Shown here one piece after another: positions 6,561 to 7,219 of a stretch of DNA of 7,219 bases. The stretch is from NCBI GenBank assembly GCA_030621075.1, contig JAUXII010000040.1, forward strand, positions 1 to 7,219. Reading direction: 5' to 3'. The notes beneath the pieces are model-generated. The model was not told where the DNA came from, ran no database searches, and was given only the letters and a program-made list of their open reading frames with translations. A program made the position numbers and the translations under genes. Each line of letters starts with the position of its first letter. The stretch's first letter is position 1. The stretch comes from Lentimicrobiaceae bacterium. Its GTDB lineage: Bacteria > Bacteroidota > Bacteroidia > Bacteroidales > JAGONC01.

Positions 6561-7219
6561 TTATATACCTGATAATACCTCAGACTGCTCAATGGGATAG
6601 TTGCCTTTATAAATATTTCCGAGATGCCCATCGATGGCTATCAGGTCACCCGACTTAAATTGGATGCCATTAATAGTACACACTTTTTTCTTTTCATTAA
6701 CCAGCAAATCGATACAATTTACGATGCATACTTTTCCGAGGCTGACGGCAGTAACAGCTGCGTGTGAAGTAGCTCCTCCTTTGGCTGTAAGCAACCCGGT
6801 ACATTCAAAAATCATTCCTATATCATCGGGGACGGTATCCGGACGGACAAGGATGTGATTTTCATCTGAGTATTTTCCCCCCAAAAGTACAAGATCTTCC
6901 ATATCGAAAGCCAACCTTCCATTCAAAGCTCCTCCGCCAATTCCTATACCGCGGCCAACCAATTGCATCTTTTCAGGAGAGGGATTAAAAATATTAACAA
7001 TGTTTTGTTTTTTTAAGTAAAGATCCCTGGTCTGGAGGATAAAAACATCTTTTGGGTTTTCCGATTCGAAGGTGAATTCAATTTCCTGCGGACTGTATCC
7101 ATAATTTTCAGTCATATCTTCTGCTAACTCCCTGACTCTTTTGTAGATTTGAGGCATCGATAATTCAAGAGATATATTTTGGGCCTTTGTCAGTTTTTTT
7201 TGTTTTTCAGCAACAGGCA
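6561..7219 (-). CDS. Pyruvate,phosphate dikinase-like protein, C-terminal part only; lacks the PEP-binding TIM barrel
   Basis: The frame is open from the window edge (PVAEKQKKLTKAQNISLELS ahead of MPQIYKRV) to a TAA at 6563-6561; 218 residues are visible and the N-terminus is missing. The Met codon at 7157 is internal, not a start. The first third is the end of the ATP-grasp (PPDK_N) domain: QEIEFT and FILQTRDL, where Glu and Gln match the PPDK nucleotide-binding Glu323 and Gln335. The swivelling phosphohistidine domain follows, with ILVRPDTVPDDI and GLLTAKGGATSHAAVTA; the phosphorylated His is encoded at 6764-6762. In PPDK and PEP synthase a TIM barrel of several hundred residues follows; here the protein ends about 65 residues after the His, and lepA starts 41 bp later. 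That spacing argues against a frameshifted full-length gene. It can probably make a phosphohistidine, but the phosphate acceptor is unknown. Confidence 0.88.
   Translation of the reverse strand, partial: PVAEKQKKLTKAQNISLELSMPQIYKRVRELAEDMTENYGYSPQEIEFTFESENPKDVFILQTRDLYLKKQNIVNIFNPSPEKMQLVGRGIGIGGGALNGRLAFDMEDLVLLGGKYSDENHILVRPDTVPDDIGMIFECTGLLTAKGGATSHAAVTAVSLGKVCIVNCIDLLVNEKKKVCTINGIQFKSGDLIAIDGHLGNIYKGNYPIEQSEVLSGI

Noticed and set aside
6561..7157. A complete 198-residue gene starting at ATG 7157
   Set aside because: The frame stays open to the window edge and the residues around this Met align to the interior of the PPDK ATP-grasp domain, so it is an internal Met.

Overview
The window looks like a Bacteroidota (Bacteroidetes) chromosome, probably from a Bacteroidales- or Cytophaga-like lineage. 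The DNA is AT-rich, starts lack convincing Shine-Dalgarno sequences, and TAnnTTTG-type -7 boxes stand before two genes. Signal peptides end in SQ or YAQ. An ECF sigma gene is followed by a cysteine-free membrane anti-sigma candidate and a DUF2807/outer-membrane barrel protein. All recognised genes lie on the minus strand, so transcription runs from high to low coordinates.

In order of transcription: (1) 7219-6561 is the C-terminal end of a pyruvate,phosphate dikinase-like protein that stops right after the phosphohistidine domain, with no room for the PEP-binding TIM barrel. (2) 6519-4732 is lepA (elongation factor 4), complete. (3) 4650-1247 is an envelope-signalling cassette: an ECF sigma factor, a single-pass membrane protein that is probably its anti-sigma factor, and a secreted protein joining a DUF2807 beta-solenoid to an outer-membrane beta-barrel. 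(4) 1175-435 is yebC, complete. (5) A 285-bp gap holds a good -7 box, after which 149-1 is the first 49 codons of another exported, probably outer-membrane, protein that runs off the window.

The main result concerns the cassette. Two places, just upstream of the sigma gene and just upstream of the DUF2807/barrel gene, carry the same bipartite sequence GTAAC-N17-CGTC. In both, the CGTC ends exactly 36 nt before the ATG. This has the form of an ECF promoter (AAC-containing -35, CGT-containing -10). It suggests that the sigma factor drives its own operon and, separately, the barrel protein. The second copy also overlaps the longest possible start of the barrel gene, which supports the shorter start with a clean signal peptide. 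The membrane protein has a perfectly registered 72-residue tandem duplication in its cytoplasmic part, so it may offer two sigma-binding units.

The cassette sits between two conserved translation-related genes (lepA and yebC). The six major coding assignments are secure at family level. The function of the cassette, its signal and the promoter claims are inference from sequence.
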